Source: Spirochaetales bacterium
Lineage (GTDB): Bacteria; Spirochaetota; Spirochaetia; Sphaerochaetales; Sphaerochaetaceae
Direction of reading: 5' to 3'
NCBI GenBank assembly: GCA_028722305.1
Contig: JAQYHB010000002.1
Coordinates: 62,001 to 126,000 of the forward strand
Length of the DNA stretch: 64,000 bases
The translations under genes and the position numbers were made by a program. How positions within the stretch are numbered: position 1 is the stretch's first letter; each line of letters begins with the position of its first letter. Of this stretch, positions 22,759 through 30,654 are shown piece after piece. The notes under the pieces were generated by a model. That model did not search any database. It worked only from the letters and a program-made list of their open reading frames with translations, and was not told the DNA's origin.

Positions 22759-24740
22759 ATCGCGTCAACCTCCGAGAGAATCTGGCTCGTAGCGAAACCT
22801 TTCAGGTCCATGGCCCCCGACGGGCAGGCGACGGTACAACCGCCACAGCCCTGGCAGAGCGCCGCGTTGACCTGGGCGACACGGCGGGTCACGACCACGC
22901 GGCCAGGCATCTTGAATTCCTTGTCCACATAGGTAATCGCGCCGTAAGGGCAGACATTGGCGCAGGAGGAGCAGCCGTTGCAACGCAGCTCGTTGCACTC
23001 GGCGATACAAGGGTTGCCCGTCAGATGGTCCTTGGACAATAGGCCGATCACCTTGCTCGCCGCCGCTCCCGCCTGCGTGACCGTATCGGGAATATCCTTC
23101 GGTCCCTGGCAGGCGCCGGCAAGGAAGATGCCGGCAGTCGGGCTCTCGACCGGACGAAGCTTCGGGTGCGCCTCGGTGAACCAGTCGTTGGTATCCATCG
23201 AGGCGGTCAGCATCGTCGCCAAGTGCCGGGCGCTCTTGTCCGGCTCCATGGCGGCGGCAAGCACCACCATGTCGGCCTTGATGTGCAACTGCTCACGGGC
23301 CAGCAGGTCGGAAGCCTGCACGTCCAGCGAACCGTCAGCCTGGGGAACGACCTTTCCGACCATGCCCTTGATGTAGTGGACACCGAACTGCTCCACCGCG
23401 CGGCGATAGAACTCGTCGAAGTTCTTACCCGGGGTACGGACATCGATATAGAAGACATAGACCTCGGTGTCGGGGTAGTGCTCCTTGACCAGCATGGCGT
23501 GCTTGGCGGTGTACATGCAGCAGATCTTGGAGCAATACTCCTTGTCCCTGCAGGAGGTGCCACGGGAGCCGACACACTGGACGAAGACCAAGGTCTTGGG
23601 AGGCTTGCCATCCGAAGGGCGCAGGAGCACGCCGTTGTTCGGACCTGCCGCGTTCATCAGACGCTCGAATTCCAAGGAGCTGACCACGTCCTTGCTCTGC
23701 GAATAGGCGTACTCGTCGAACTTGTCCAACTGAATCGGGTTGAATCCGGTAGCAACCACGATGGCGCCGTAGTCCTGCTCGACGAAGCTGTCCTTCTGCT
23801 TGTAGTCGATGGCACCCACGCCACAGACCTTCGCGCAGAGACCACACTTGCCCTCCCTCAGCATCCTGCAATAGCGGGGATCGATTGTCGCCACTTTGGG
23901 AACTGCCTGGGCGAAGGGAATATAGATCGCGTGACGGGAATCCAGACCGAGGTTGAACTCGTTGGGCACCTTCTTCATCGGGCACTTCTGGGTGCACAGG
24001 CCACAACCGGTACACTTGTCCTCGTCCACGTAGCGGGCCTTGCGGCGGATCTGCACGTGGAAGTTTCCGATATAGCCCTCCACCTTCTCGACCTCGCTGT
24101 AGGAGTAGATGTGGATCTTCTCGTTCTGCGCCACATCGACCATCTTCGGAGTCAAGATGCAGCTGGCGCAGTCCAGCGTCGGGAAGGTCTTGTCCAACTG
24201 GGTCATCTTTCCTCCGACAGTCGGCTGCTTCTCGACGATGTCGACATCATAGCCAGCGTCGGCGATATCCAAGGCGGCCTGGATTCCGGCGATGCCGCCA
24301 CCGATGACCAGGGCGCGCTTGACAACCGGGTTCTGGCTCGGAGTCAGCGGCTGGTCGTTGCGAACCTTGGCGATTGCCGCACGGCCGATGGAAATGGCTT
24401 TGGCGGTCGCCTCGGCAACATCCTTGTGGATCCACGAGCACTGCTCGCGGATGTTGGCAATCTCCAGCATGAAGGAATTGAGCCCCGCCTGCTGGGCCGC
24501 CTTGCGGAAGGTTCCCTCGTGCATGCGTGGGGAGCAGGAACAGATCACCACGCCGGTGAGCTGCTTCTCCTTGATGGCATCCTTGACCAGATCCTGTCCG
24601 GCGAGGGAGCACATGTAGGGATAATTGGTCGCGACGACCACTCCCGGCTCCTTGCCCAGGGTCTCGGCGACCTGCTTCACGTCGACAGTCGCCGCGATAT
24701 TGGTGCCGCAATGGCACACGAACACTCCTATTCTCTGCAT
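22749..24740 (-). CDS. hdrA: Heterodisulfide reductase subunit A (FAD, electron bifurcation)
   Basis: 663 residues. The order of parts matches HdrA: an N-terminal VCHCGTN segment with conserved cysteines, CSCSPRMHEGTFRKA, the FAD loop VIGGGIAGIQAALDIADAGY (from residue 145), TLDCASCILTPKM, a ferredoxin insert (CTGCGLCTQKCPMKK), and two C-terminal 4Fe-4S motifs (CNGCSSCANVCPYGA and CQGCGGCTVACPSGA). HdrA flavin is the bifurcation site in methanogen complexes, splitting electrons to ferredoxin and to the HdrBC branch. The gene sits between hdrC and the MvhD-like gene with very short gaps. Confidence 0.95.
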   Translation of the reverse strand: MQRIGVFVCHCGTNIAATVDVKQVAETLGKEPGVVVATNYPYMCSLAGQDLVKDAIKEKQLTGVVICSCSPRMHEGTFRKAAQQAGLNSFMLEIANIREQCSWIHKDVAEATAKAISIGRAAIAKVRNDQPLTPSQNPVVKRALVIGGGIAGIQAALDIADAGYDVDIVEKQPTVGGKMTQLDKTFPTLDCASCILTPKMVDVAQNEKIHIYSYSEVEKVEGYIGNFHVQIRRKARYVDEDKCTGCGLCTQKCPMKKVPNEFNLGLDSRHAIYIPFAQAVPKVATIDPRYCRMLREGKCGLCAKVCGVGAIDYKQKDSFVEQDYGAIVVATGFNPIQLDKFDEYAYSQSKDVVSSLEFERLMNAAGPNNGVLLRPSDGKPPKTLVFVQCVGSRGTSCRDKEYCSKICCMYTAKHAMLVKEHYPDTEVYVFYIDVRTPGKNFDEFYRRAVEQFGVHYIKGMVGKVVPQADGSLDVQASDLLAREQLHIKADMVVLAAAMEPDKSARHLATMLTASMDTNDWFTEAHPKLRPVESPTAGIFLAGACQGPKDIPDTVTQAGAAASKVIGLLSKDHLTGNPCIAECNELRCNGCSSCANVCPYGAITYVDKEFKMPGRVVVTRRVAQVNAALCQGCGGCTVACPSGAMDLKGFATSQILSEVDAICQ

Positions 24741-24748
24741 CGCTTCAC

Positions 24749-25138
24749 CTATTTGTTGAACTTTCGCATCGCGCTGACCAGAATCTGCTGAGGCATCTGG
24801 TCCTCAAGCCTGCCCACCATGTCCTGCGGGGTCATGTGGCTGCCCTCCTTGGCGCGTTCGACGTAGAGCCGGACCGCCTCGATCAGCTTGGCAGGCTCCA
24901 CCTGCCGCGGACACCGCTCGATGCAGGCCATGCAGGAAAGACACCGGTACAGGCTCTTCGAAGAGAGAAGCGGCCCAATCTCGCCACGTTCGACCATGAA
25001 GACGAACTCGTTGGGATGGTACTCCATCTCATCATAGCAGGGGCAGGTCGCTGCGCATTTGCCGCAACGCATGCATTTCAGCGGATCCACCCCGCTGATG
25101 CGCAGGATTTCCTGCTTCATCGACTCAGCACTTTCCAT
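24749..25138 (-). CDS. hdrC: Heterodisulfide reductase subunit C
   Basis: 129 residues, a small two-cluster ferredoxin. Motifs CMRCGKCAATCPCYDEM and CLSCMACIERCPRQV each supply a 4Fe-4S site. HdrC links HdrA to the HdrB catalytic subunit. The start ATG is preceded by CAGGAGGTGG and overlaps the end of hdrB by 14 bases. It is shorter than methanogen HdrC (about 180 residues) but within the range of bacterial forms. Confidence 0.92.
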   Translation of the reverse strand: MESAESMKQEILRISGVDPLKCMRCGKCAATCPCYDEMEYHPNEFVFMVERGEIGPLLSSKSLYRCLSCMACIERCPRQVEPAKLIEAVRLYVERAKEGSHMTPQDMVGRLEDQMPQQILVSAMRKFNK

Positions 25139-25934
25139 GTTCCACCTCCTGCATCTCCTTCAAGCCCAAGGCGTAAGCCAAGAGCTGGGTGAAATAGAAG
25201 ACCGGCATGTCGTAGTCGGTATTGCTCGTCAGGTTGTACTGGCAGAGCGGGCAGGCGGTCACCAGCAGGTCGGCCCGCATGTCCTTGGCGTTGGACAGGA
25301 TCTTGCCGCTCTTGTCCCAGGCGATCTTCGGCTCATCCAGACGGACATATCCGCCACAGCACTCGTTGCGCATCGCCCAGACGACCGGCTCCGCGCCCAG
25401 AGCGCGGATGAAATCCTCCATGATCTTCGGATTCTCCGGATCGTCGAACTGCATCACCTTGCCCGGACGCAGCAACAGGCAACCGTAATAGGCGCTGACC
25501 CTCATCCCCGTCAAGGGACGCTTGACCATCGAGGCCAGCTTGTCGAAACCAATCTTGTCGCGCAGCACCTCGAGGTAGTGGTAGACGTGGGTCTCGCCAT
25601 GATACGGCCGGTCCAGCTTCAGGTAGTTGTTGACCTTGAAGTCGAAATCCTTGTCCCGCATTTCGGCGTTGGCCCGTTTGATCACGTTGTGGCAGGCAGA
25701 GCAGATCGTCACCAAGTCCTGTCCGGCATCCCTGGCGGCCGCCAAGGCGCGGATGGCGCTCAGCTTGGTCACAATCTCGTCCTTCGCCGCCGTATAGACA
25801 CCACCGCAGCACTGCCATTCAGGCAGCTCCTCCAGCGTGAATCCGAGCGCTTCGGCGCTGAGCCGGGCGCATTCGTCCAGCTCCTGGGCCTTGTTCTTCA
25901 GTGTACACCCGGGGAAATAACTATAGATACTCAC
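25125..25934 (-). CDS. hdrB: Heterodisulfide reductase subunit B (CCG domains)
   Basis: 269 residues. Two cysteine-rich CCG domains are visible: first YFPGCTLKN, WQCCGGVY and ICSACHNVI; second YYGCLLLRPG, ECCGGYVR and TACPLCQYNL. In methanogens these bind the noncubane 4Fe-4S clusters that reduce CoM-S-S-CoB; this bacterium should lack those coenzymes, so another disulfide or an electron-relay role towards the fumarate reductase pair is more likely (inference). The gene is 20 bases after fumarase in the same operon. Confidence 0.93.
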   Translation of the reverse strand: MSIYSYFPGCTLKNKAQELDECARLSAEALGFTLEELPEWQCCGGVYTAAKDEIVTKLSAIRALAAARDAGQDLVTICSACHNVIKRANAEMRDKDFDFKVNNYLKLDRPYHGETHVYHYLEVLRDKIGFDKLASMVKRPLTGMRVSAYYGCLLLRPGKVMQFDDPENPKIMEDFIRALGAEPVVWAMRNECCGGYVRLDEPKIAWDKSGKILSNAKDMRADLLVTACPLCQYNLTSNTDYDMPVFYFTQLLAYALGLKEMQEVEHGKC

Positions 25935-25954
25935 GGCACACTCCTCATCACCAA

Positions 25955-27331
25955 TCAGACCATCTGTTCGGGATGGAACACCTTGTCGAACTCCTCCGCC
26001 GAGAGGAATCCGAGAGCCACGCAGGCCTCCTTCAGGGAGATGTTCTCCTCGAACGCCTTATGGCTCACCTTTGCCGCGCGCTCGTACCCGATATAGGGGT
26101 TGAGCGCCGTGACCAGCATCAGCGAACGATGCAGGTTCTCATGCATCTTCTCCTTGTTGGGCACGATGCCGACCGCGCATTTGGCATTGAACGACAGGAT
26201 GGACTCGCCCATCAGACGGGCGGACTGCAGGAAGTTGTAGGCGATCACCGGCATGAAGACGTTCAGCTCGAAGTTGCCCTGGCTGGCCGCCATACCGACG
26301 GCCACGTCGTTGCCGATGACCTGGACGGCGACCATCGTCACCTGCTCGCACTGGGTCGGATTGACCTTGCCCGGCATGATCGAGGAACCTGGCTCATTGG
26401 CAGGAATGGTGATCTCCCCGAGACCGTCGCGGGGCCCACTGGCAAGCCAGCGCACATCATTGGCGATCTTCATCATGTCGCAGGCCAGCGCCTTCAGGGC
26501 GCCATGGGCGAAGACGATCTCGTCCTTGCTGGTCAACGCGTGGAACTTGTTTGGCGCGGTGACAAAGGGCTTACCCGTCAATTTGGAAACGTACTCGGCG
26601 ACCTTGACGTCAAAACCCTTGGGCGCGTTCAGGCCGGTACCGACGGCAGTGCCGCCAAGAGCCAGCTGCCTCAAAACAGGAAGCGTCTTCTCAAGCAGTT
26701 CCTTGTCCCTTTCGAGCGAGGACCTCCAGCCGCTGATCTCCTGGCTGAAAGCGATGGGAACGGCGTCCTGCAGATGGGTGCGTCCCGTCTTCACGATGCC
26801 CTCGTATTCCTTCTCCAGCCGCTTGAAGGTGCCCACCAGCGTGTCGATAGCGGGAATCACCCGGTCCTCGATGACCGTCGATGTGCTGATGGAAAGCGCG
26901 GTCGGGAAGGTGTCATTGGACGACTGGCTCATGTTGACGTCGTCGTTGGGATGCAAAAGCTTCTCTCCTGCAATCTGGTTGCCGCGGTTGGCGACCACCT
27001 CGTTGACGTTCATGTTGCTCTGCGTACCGCTTCCCGTCTGCCAGACAACCAGCGGGAACTGCTCGTCCAGCTTCCCGCTGATAATCTCGTCGCAGGCCTG
27101 GCTGATGGCGGCAAGCTTCGCGTCAGTCATCTTCTGCGGCTTCAGGTCATGGTTGGCCAGAGCGGCCGCTTTCTTCAAATAGCCGAAGGCATGGATGATT
27201 TCCCTCGGCATGGTCTCGATTCCGACCCCGATGTCGAAGTTCTCATGGCTGCGTTCGGTCTGGGCGCCCCAGAGCTTATCGGCGGGGACTTTTACCTCGC
27301 CCATCGAATCATGTTCAATGCGGTATTCCAT
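25955..27331 (-). CDS. fumC: Class II fumarate hydratase
   Basis: 458 residues, iron-independent fumarase interconverting malate and fumarate. The superfamily signature GSSIMPGKVNPTQCEQ is intact; other family blocks are QTGSGTQSNMNVNEVVANR, KTGRTHLQDAVPI and LALGGTAVGTGLN. TGSGTQSNMN separates it from aspartase-type relatives. The ATG at 27331 follows GGGGAAG. It lies 11 bases after the malate/lactate dehydrogenase gene and ahead of hdrB, placing it between malate formation and fumarate reduction in one operon. Confidence 0.96.
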   Translation of the reverse strand: MEYRIEHDSMGEVKVPADKLWGAQTERSHENFDIGVGIETMPREIIHAFGYLKKAAALANHDLKPQKMTDAKLAAISQACDEIISGKLDEQFPLVVWQTGSGTQSNMNVNEVVANRGNQIAGEKLLHPNDDVNMSQSSNDTFPTALSISTSTVIEDRVIPAIDTLVGTFKRLEKEYEGIVKTGRTHLQDAVPIAFSQEISGWRSSLERDKELLEKTLPVLRQLALGGTAVGTGLNAPKGFDVKVAEYVSKLTGKPFVTAPNKFHALTSKDEIVFAHGALKALACDMMKIANDVRWLASGPRDGLGEITIPANEPGSSIMPGKVNPTQCEQVTMVAVQVIGNDVAVGMAASQGNFELNVFMPVIAYNFLQSARLMGESILSFNAKCAVGIVPNKEKMHENLHRSLMLVTALNPYIGYERAAKVSHKAFEENISLKEACVALGFLSAEEFDKVFHPEQMV

Positions 27332-27342
27332 CTTTCTTCCCC

Positions 27343-28290
27343 TCAGAACTGCAACTGGCTGATCACGCCCTTCAGGCAATCGGCGCTGTGGCGCATCAAC
27401 GCCAACTCCTCGTTGCTCAGCGGCGCGGGGAGTCTTCCCTTCACGCCGCTGCGGCCGACGATGGTAATCATGCTCAGACAGACATCGCTGATTCCATACT
27501 CTCCGTTCAGCATCGACGAAACACAGAGTGCGGAATCGGCGCCGCTGAGGATCGCCTTGGAAAGGCTGGTCACCGCGGCGCTTACAGCATAGAATGTCGC
27601 GCCCTTGCGGGCAATCACCTTGCCGCCAGACTTGCGGATATAGTCCTCGACCTCGCTGTGGACCAAGACCGGCATCATCGGATCCTTATGTTCCAGACAT
27701 GCGGCGTACTCGTCGACCGGAATGTTGCTGATGTTGGCCATCGACCAGGGAACGAAGGAACTGTCGCCGTGCTCGCCGAAGACATAGGCGTGCACGTCCT
27801 GCTGGTTGATCCTGTAGTACTCGGCAATACGGGCGCACAGGCGGCTGGTATCCAGCAGGGTCCCGCTTCCGACGATATGGTTCGCGGGAATGCCGGAGTA
27901 CTTGATGAACTGGTAGGTAAGGATGTCGACCGGATTTGCTACGACGATGTAGATCGCGTCCGGAGCATGCTTGGTGATCTCGGGAATGACCGACTTGGTG
28001 ATGTTGACGTTGGTCTGCGCCAAATCCAGACGGGTCTGCCCAGGCTTGCGGGCCACACCGCTGGTCAGGATGACCAGATCCGAGCCGTCCGCGTCATCAT
28101 ACGTTCCCGCGTAGACAGATACCGGTCCGCAGAACGGCGTGGCCTGCCGGATGTCGAGCGCCTCGCCCAAAGACTTCTGGGTGTTCACGTCAATCAAGAC
28201 AATCTCTGAAGCGACACCCGTGACCGCCAACGTGTAGGCTATCGTAGATCCGACGCTGCCAGAACCAATGATGGTAATTTTGTTGCCCAT
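27343..28290 (-). CDS. NAD-dependent malate or L-lactate dehydrogenase
   Basis: 315 residues of the LDH/MDH family. NAD binding: GSGSVGS at 9-15 and Asp34 (VLIDVN). Catalytic His is in VFGEHGDSS, substrate Arg87 in RKPGQTR, and the Arg of LLDTSRL is present. The specificity position just before KPGQTR is Arg81, as in malate dehydrogenases, where classical lactate dehydrogenases have Gln. Many clostridial relatives with this loop are nevertheless labelled lactate dehydrogenases. The operon (fumarase, fumarate reductase) favours malate. First gene of the operon; the ATG follows AAGGAG. Confidence 0.88.
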   Translation of the reverse strand: MGNKITIIGSGSVGSTIAYTLAVTGVASEIVLIDVNTQKSLGEALDIRQATPFCGPVSVYAGTYDDADGSDLVILTSGVARKPGQTRLDLAQTNVNITKSVIPEITKHAPDAIYIVVANPVDILTYQFIKYSGIPANHIVGSGTLLDTSRLCARIAEYYRINQQDVHAYVFGEHGDSSFVPWSMANISNIPVDEYAACLEHKDPMMPVLVHSEVEDYIRKSGGKVIARKGATFYAVSAAVTSLSKAILSGADSALCVSSMLNGEYGISDVCLSMITIVGRSGVKGRLPAPLSNEELALMRHSADCLKGVISQLQF

Positions 28291-28368
28291 AGCATACTCC
28301 TTATTGATCGAACCATCCATCTGAACAATCCACCCGATTAATTAATGTTACTTTATTCACATATTTAA

Positions 28369-28383
28369 TTGTTTATTTCACAA
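28369..28383. promoter_or_regulatory. Candidate Rex-type operator at the malate dehydrogenase promoter
   Basis: TTGTTTATTTCACAA, an imperfect palindrome with one arm (TTCACAA) matching the Rex half site TTGTGAA. It begins just downstream of the predicted transcription start of the 13-gene operon. The overall length is shorter than the usual 18-20 bp Rex box, so this is tentative. Confidence 0.35.
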
Positions 28384-28392
28384 TTTACTTCT

Positions 28393-28421
28393 ATTATAGC
28401 AACGATTTAGAATAATGTTAA
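28393..28421 (-). promoter_or_regulatory. Promoter of the mdh-fumC-hdr-flox-frd operon
   Basis: Minus-strand -35 TTAACA (28421-28416), 17-base spacer, perfect -10 TATAAT (28398-28393). The predicted start leaves an untranslated leader of about 95 bases before the dehydrogenase ATG. Confidence 0.6.
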
Positions 28422-28423
28422 GA

Positions 28424-28452
28424 CCAGTCTGGAAGTTGTTGTTCCAAACTGG
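28424..28452 (-). terminator. Hairpin after the envelope protein pair
   Basis: Arms CCAGTCTGGAA and TTCCAAACTGG (one mismatch), loop of seven bases, followed on the minus strand by TCTTAACATTATT. It would separate the upstream lipoprotein gene from the redox operon promoter, whose -35 box begins directly after it. Confidence 0.5.
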
Positions 28453-28483
28453 CCAATAGTATGCGTTAATGGGGAAAAAGTGT

Positions 28484-29341
28484 CTACTGCTTGTAATACT
28501 TGGTCAAAAGCGGCTTCACGTCGTCGACGATTCCGTAGATGCCAAACACACAGATGATGATTCCCGTCAGGACAGGGGAGCGTTTGAGGGTACTGCCGAT
28601 GCTGATCATGCTGGAGGCGACCAGGTAGGCGCTCTTCGGCTCGGTGGTGACACTGGACAGCCATTCGTTGAAGGCCTGCCCCTTCGTACCCCCGAAACGG
28701 TAGTAACGGTAGAGGGACATGATCGAGGCGGCAACCACCCCGGCGGCGACAGCGACAGCGGCGGCCGCGGCAATCTTACCCCACCAGACCGCATGGGGGA
28801 TGCAGGCATAGACAGCCCCTGCGGTCAGCAACACCACCGACTTGACCACCACTGTCTGCAAGTCCTTGTAAAAAGCCTTCTGCATCGATGGAGCCAGATC
28901 CTTGGCTACCGCCTCCCCCTCCATCACCAACGCCTTCGTCTTCTCGGCGATCCGGCCCTCCAGTTCCTGATAAGCCTCGTCCGACAGCAACTGGCGGGAC
29001 TGTCGGAGAAGATTCTCCCCATCCTCCACGCTCTCGCTGGTCTGCACCCCGTAGCTGAACTCGATGTAGGCCCTGCCGTTTTGCTCGAGGAGCGTCTGCT
29101 CCACCACCTCGGCTCCCGTGACCGTCTCCAGACTCCTTTCCGCGTCCAGCTCGTCTCCGACGTAGTCACGGATGACCGGAAGTTCGGCGTCGATCATCGC
29201 CGCCACCTTGGGAAGCAATTCCTCGTCGCTCACCCGGCTTTGGACAGCCTCGCTGACAGCGCTGTCGCAACCCGAAAGCGGGATGGCCAACAGGACGGCG
29301 AGAACGGCATTGCCCCAGCTCCTCCATCTCCTTCGTCGCAT
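28484..29341 (-). CDS. Putative lipoprotein with C-terminal membrane segments
   Basis: 285 residues. The N-terminus is very basic (MRRRRWRSWG) and followed by a hydrophobic core and lipobox PLSGC, indicating a lipoprotein. The middle (about 45-165) is acidic and helical, and the C-terminal half has hydrophobic stretches around VVVKSVVLLTAGAVYA, IAAAAAVAVAAGVVAASIM and VLTGIIICVFGIYGIV. The mixture of a lipid anchor with membrane helices is unusual, so the anchor may be a simple signal anchor instead. The start follows GGAGGAATC. Family not recognised; probably cotranscribed with the upstream barrel-like gene (20-base gap). Confidence 0.65.
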   Translation of the reverse strand: MRRRRWRSWGNAVLAVLLAIPLSGCDSAVSEAVQSRVSDEELLPKVAAMIDAELPVIRDYVGDELDAERSLETVTGAEVVEQTLLEQNGRAYIEFSYGVQTSESVEDGENLLRQSRQLLSDEAYQELEGRIAEKTKALVMEGEAVAKDLAPSMQKAFYKDLQTVVVKSVVLLTAGAVYACIPHAVWWGKIAAAAAVAVAAGVVAASIMSLYRYYRFGGTKGQAFNEWLSSVTTEPKSAYLVASSMISIGSTLKRSPVLTGIIICVFGIYGIVDDVKPLLTKYYKQ

Positions 29342-29361
29342 GATTCCTCCTTTCCCGCCAT

Positions 29362-29919
29362 CTATTCCCAATTCCGCTCCTCCCATACCGGCCAGGGGGC
29401 GGGAAGCTCAAGGCCGACCAACAGGGAGAGGCGGACATCCGGACGATCTCCCACCGCCTGGCGCCAGAGGGCGCTTTCGCTGGCGAACACCCCGGTGGGA
29501 TCGAAAATCACAATCTTCGGCTCCACAAGGCAGAAGGGAGCGACACGCAGTGTCCATCCGACGGCGATCTCATGCAGATAAAGATGGTCCTCCTGTGGTT
29601 TGTCGGGACCGAAAAGATAGGCGCTCTGGAACATGCCGAGACTCAGGAAGAAACCGGAAGGAAACGGATGGTAGTCGACCATCAGCCCCCACTCCAATGC
29701 GGAGACCTCAGCCCCTGTGAGCCGATAACTGAAGGAAAGGGGAAAACGGAAAGCAAAGCGTTCGCCGCAGCCCGCGACCGCCTCCAGGCGAAGAGACAGT
29801 TCTTCTGACCAAAGCGCCCTGACCGCCATCGCGTCGAGCCCCAAGGCGATGGTAGCCCCGCTCGCGCCGATCGGGACGAGCGGAAGGACCAAAGCACAGA
29901 AAAACAACGCGACACGCAA
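29362..29919 (-). CDS. Secreted beta-rich envelope protein, TTG start
   Basis: 185 residues with a signal peptide (LFFCALVLPLVPIGASGAT). The rest alternates in a way typical of small outer-membrane barrels or secreted beta proteins (FRFPLSFSYRL, WGLMVDYHPF, FFLSLGMFQSAYLF). The start codon appears to be TTG at 29919, six bases after a strong GAGGAGGT site; no ATG fits. No known family recognised. Confidence 0.6.
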   Translation of the reverse strand: MRVALFFCALVLPLVPIGASGATIALGLDAMAVRALWSEELSLRLEAVAGCGERFAFRFPLSFSYRLTGAEVSALEWGLMVDYHPFPSGFFLSLGMFQSAYLFGPDKPQEDHLYLHEIAVGWTLRVAPFCLVEPKIVIFDPTGVFASESALWRQAVGDRPDVRLSLLVGLELPAPWPVWEERNWE

Positions 29920-29986
29920 GGAAAGACCTCCTCACGTGTCACGCTATCAGATGGCGCCGCAGACGACTATCGTACCAAGGTACTCG

Positions 29987-30574
29987 TCATATATCCTGAG
30001 ATCGCTTGTTCCCGGCTTGTCTCACGGCCTCGTCGAAGGAGGGAGCGTCAGCCGCTTCGCCACTGACGGAGACCGGCCCATAGCCGGGCACCTGGTCCCA
30101 TCCCAGCGCCTTCATCAACACCTCTTTGCCGTCCTCCATCTTCCTCAAACCAAAGGTGACCTCACCGTCGTCCGTCATGAATGTCAAGGCATAACGGCCC
30201 ATGTCACCCTTTTCCAAAGCGAAGGAACGAAGCCTGCTCACCGGGATGGTCCAGGCAAGCTCACAGGGAACATGGCGGTGTTTGCTACGCACGTAAAAAT
30301 CTACAGTATTAGGAGTTACAATCAATCTCCCGTACTCGGTCTGTCCCTGTAGGCGGTTTGTCCGAGTGGCCATGAAGGAACAATCGAAGGGCTCCTTGCG
30401 CACCTTGCGCACCCGTTCGGGGGTGATGCGGTAGCCACCAGCGTAGAACATCCAGACCCACAGCGGCATCAAGGCGAAGAGGCCGAAATACAGGGGAAGT
30501 CCGATGTAGGAACGGTTGACGAACGAAACCACGAACACCGACACCAACAGCATGAGCGAGGCGAATGTTTTCAT
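29987..30574 (-). CDS. Membrane protein with a PH-like cytoplasmic domain
   Basis: 195 residues. Two N-terminal hydrophobic helices (ASLMLLVSVFVVSFV and GLPLYFGLFALMPLWVWMF) precede a soluble part of about 140 residues whose strands (YGRLIVTPNTVDFYV, YALTFMTDDGEVTFGL) look like a bacterial PH domain. The C-terminal 35 residues are polar. It is divergent from the 704-residue lipoprotein gene 80 bases away. Function unknown. Confidence 0.6.
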   Translation of the reverse strand: MKTFASLMLLVSVFVVSFVNRSYIGLPLYFGLFALMPLWVWMFYAGGYRITPERVRKVRKEPFDCSFMATRTNRLQGQTEYGRLIVTPNTVDFYVRSKHRHVPCELAWTIPVSRLRSFALEKGDMGRYALTFMTDDGEVTFGLRKMEDGKEVLMKALGWDQVPGYGPVSVSGEAADAPSFDEAVRQAGNKRSQDI

Positions 30575-30654
30575 ACCCTCCTTGTATCATGACCAGAACA
30601 AAGTCTCAAGCGATTCGGGCAGGAAGCCGGTTTATTAGGTCAGGAGGTTGTACC

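Noticed and set aside
23166-24791. 541-codon plus-strand open frame
   Set aside because: Antisense shadow of hdrA, whose motifs are complete on the other strand.
25125-25934. Methanogen-type CoM-S-S-CoB reductase role for HdrB
   Set aside because: Nothing else points to methanogenesis, and Flox-type bacterial Hdr complexes do not use those coenzymes.
25901-27592. 563-codon plus-strand open frame
   Set aside because: Antisense shadow of fumC.
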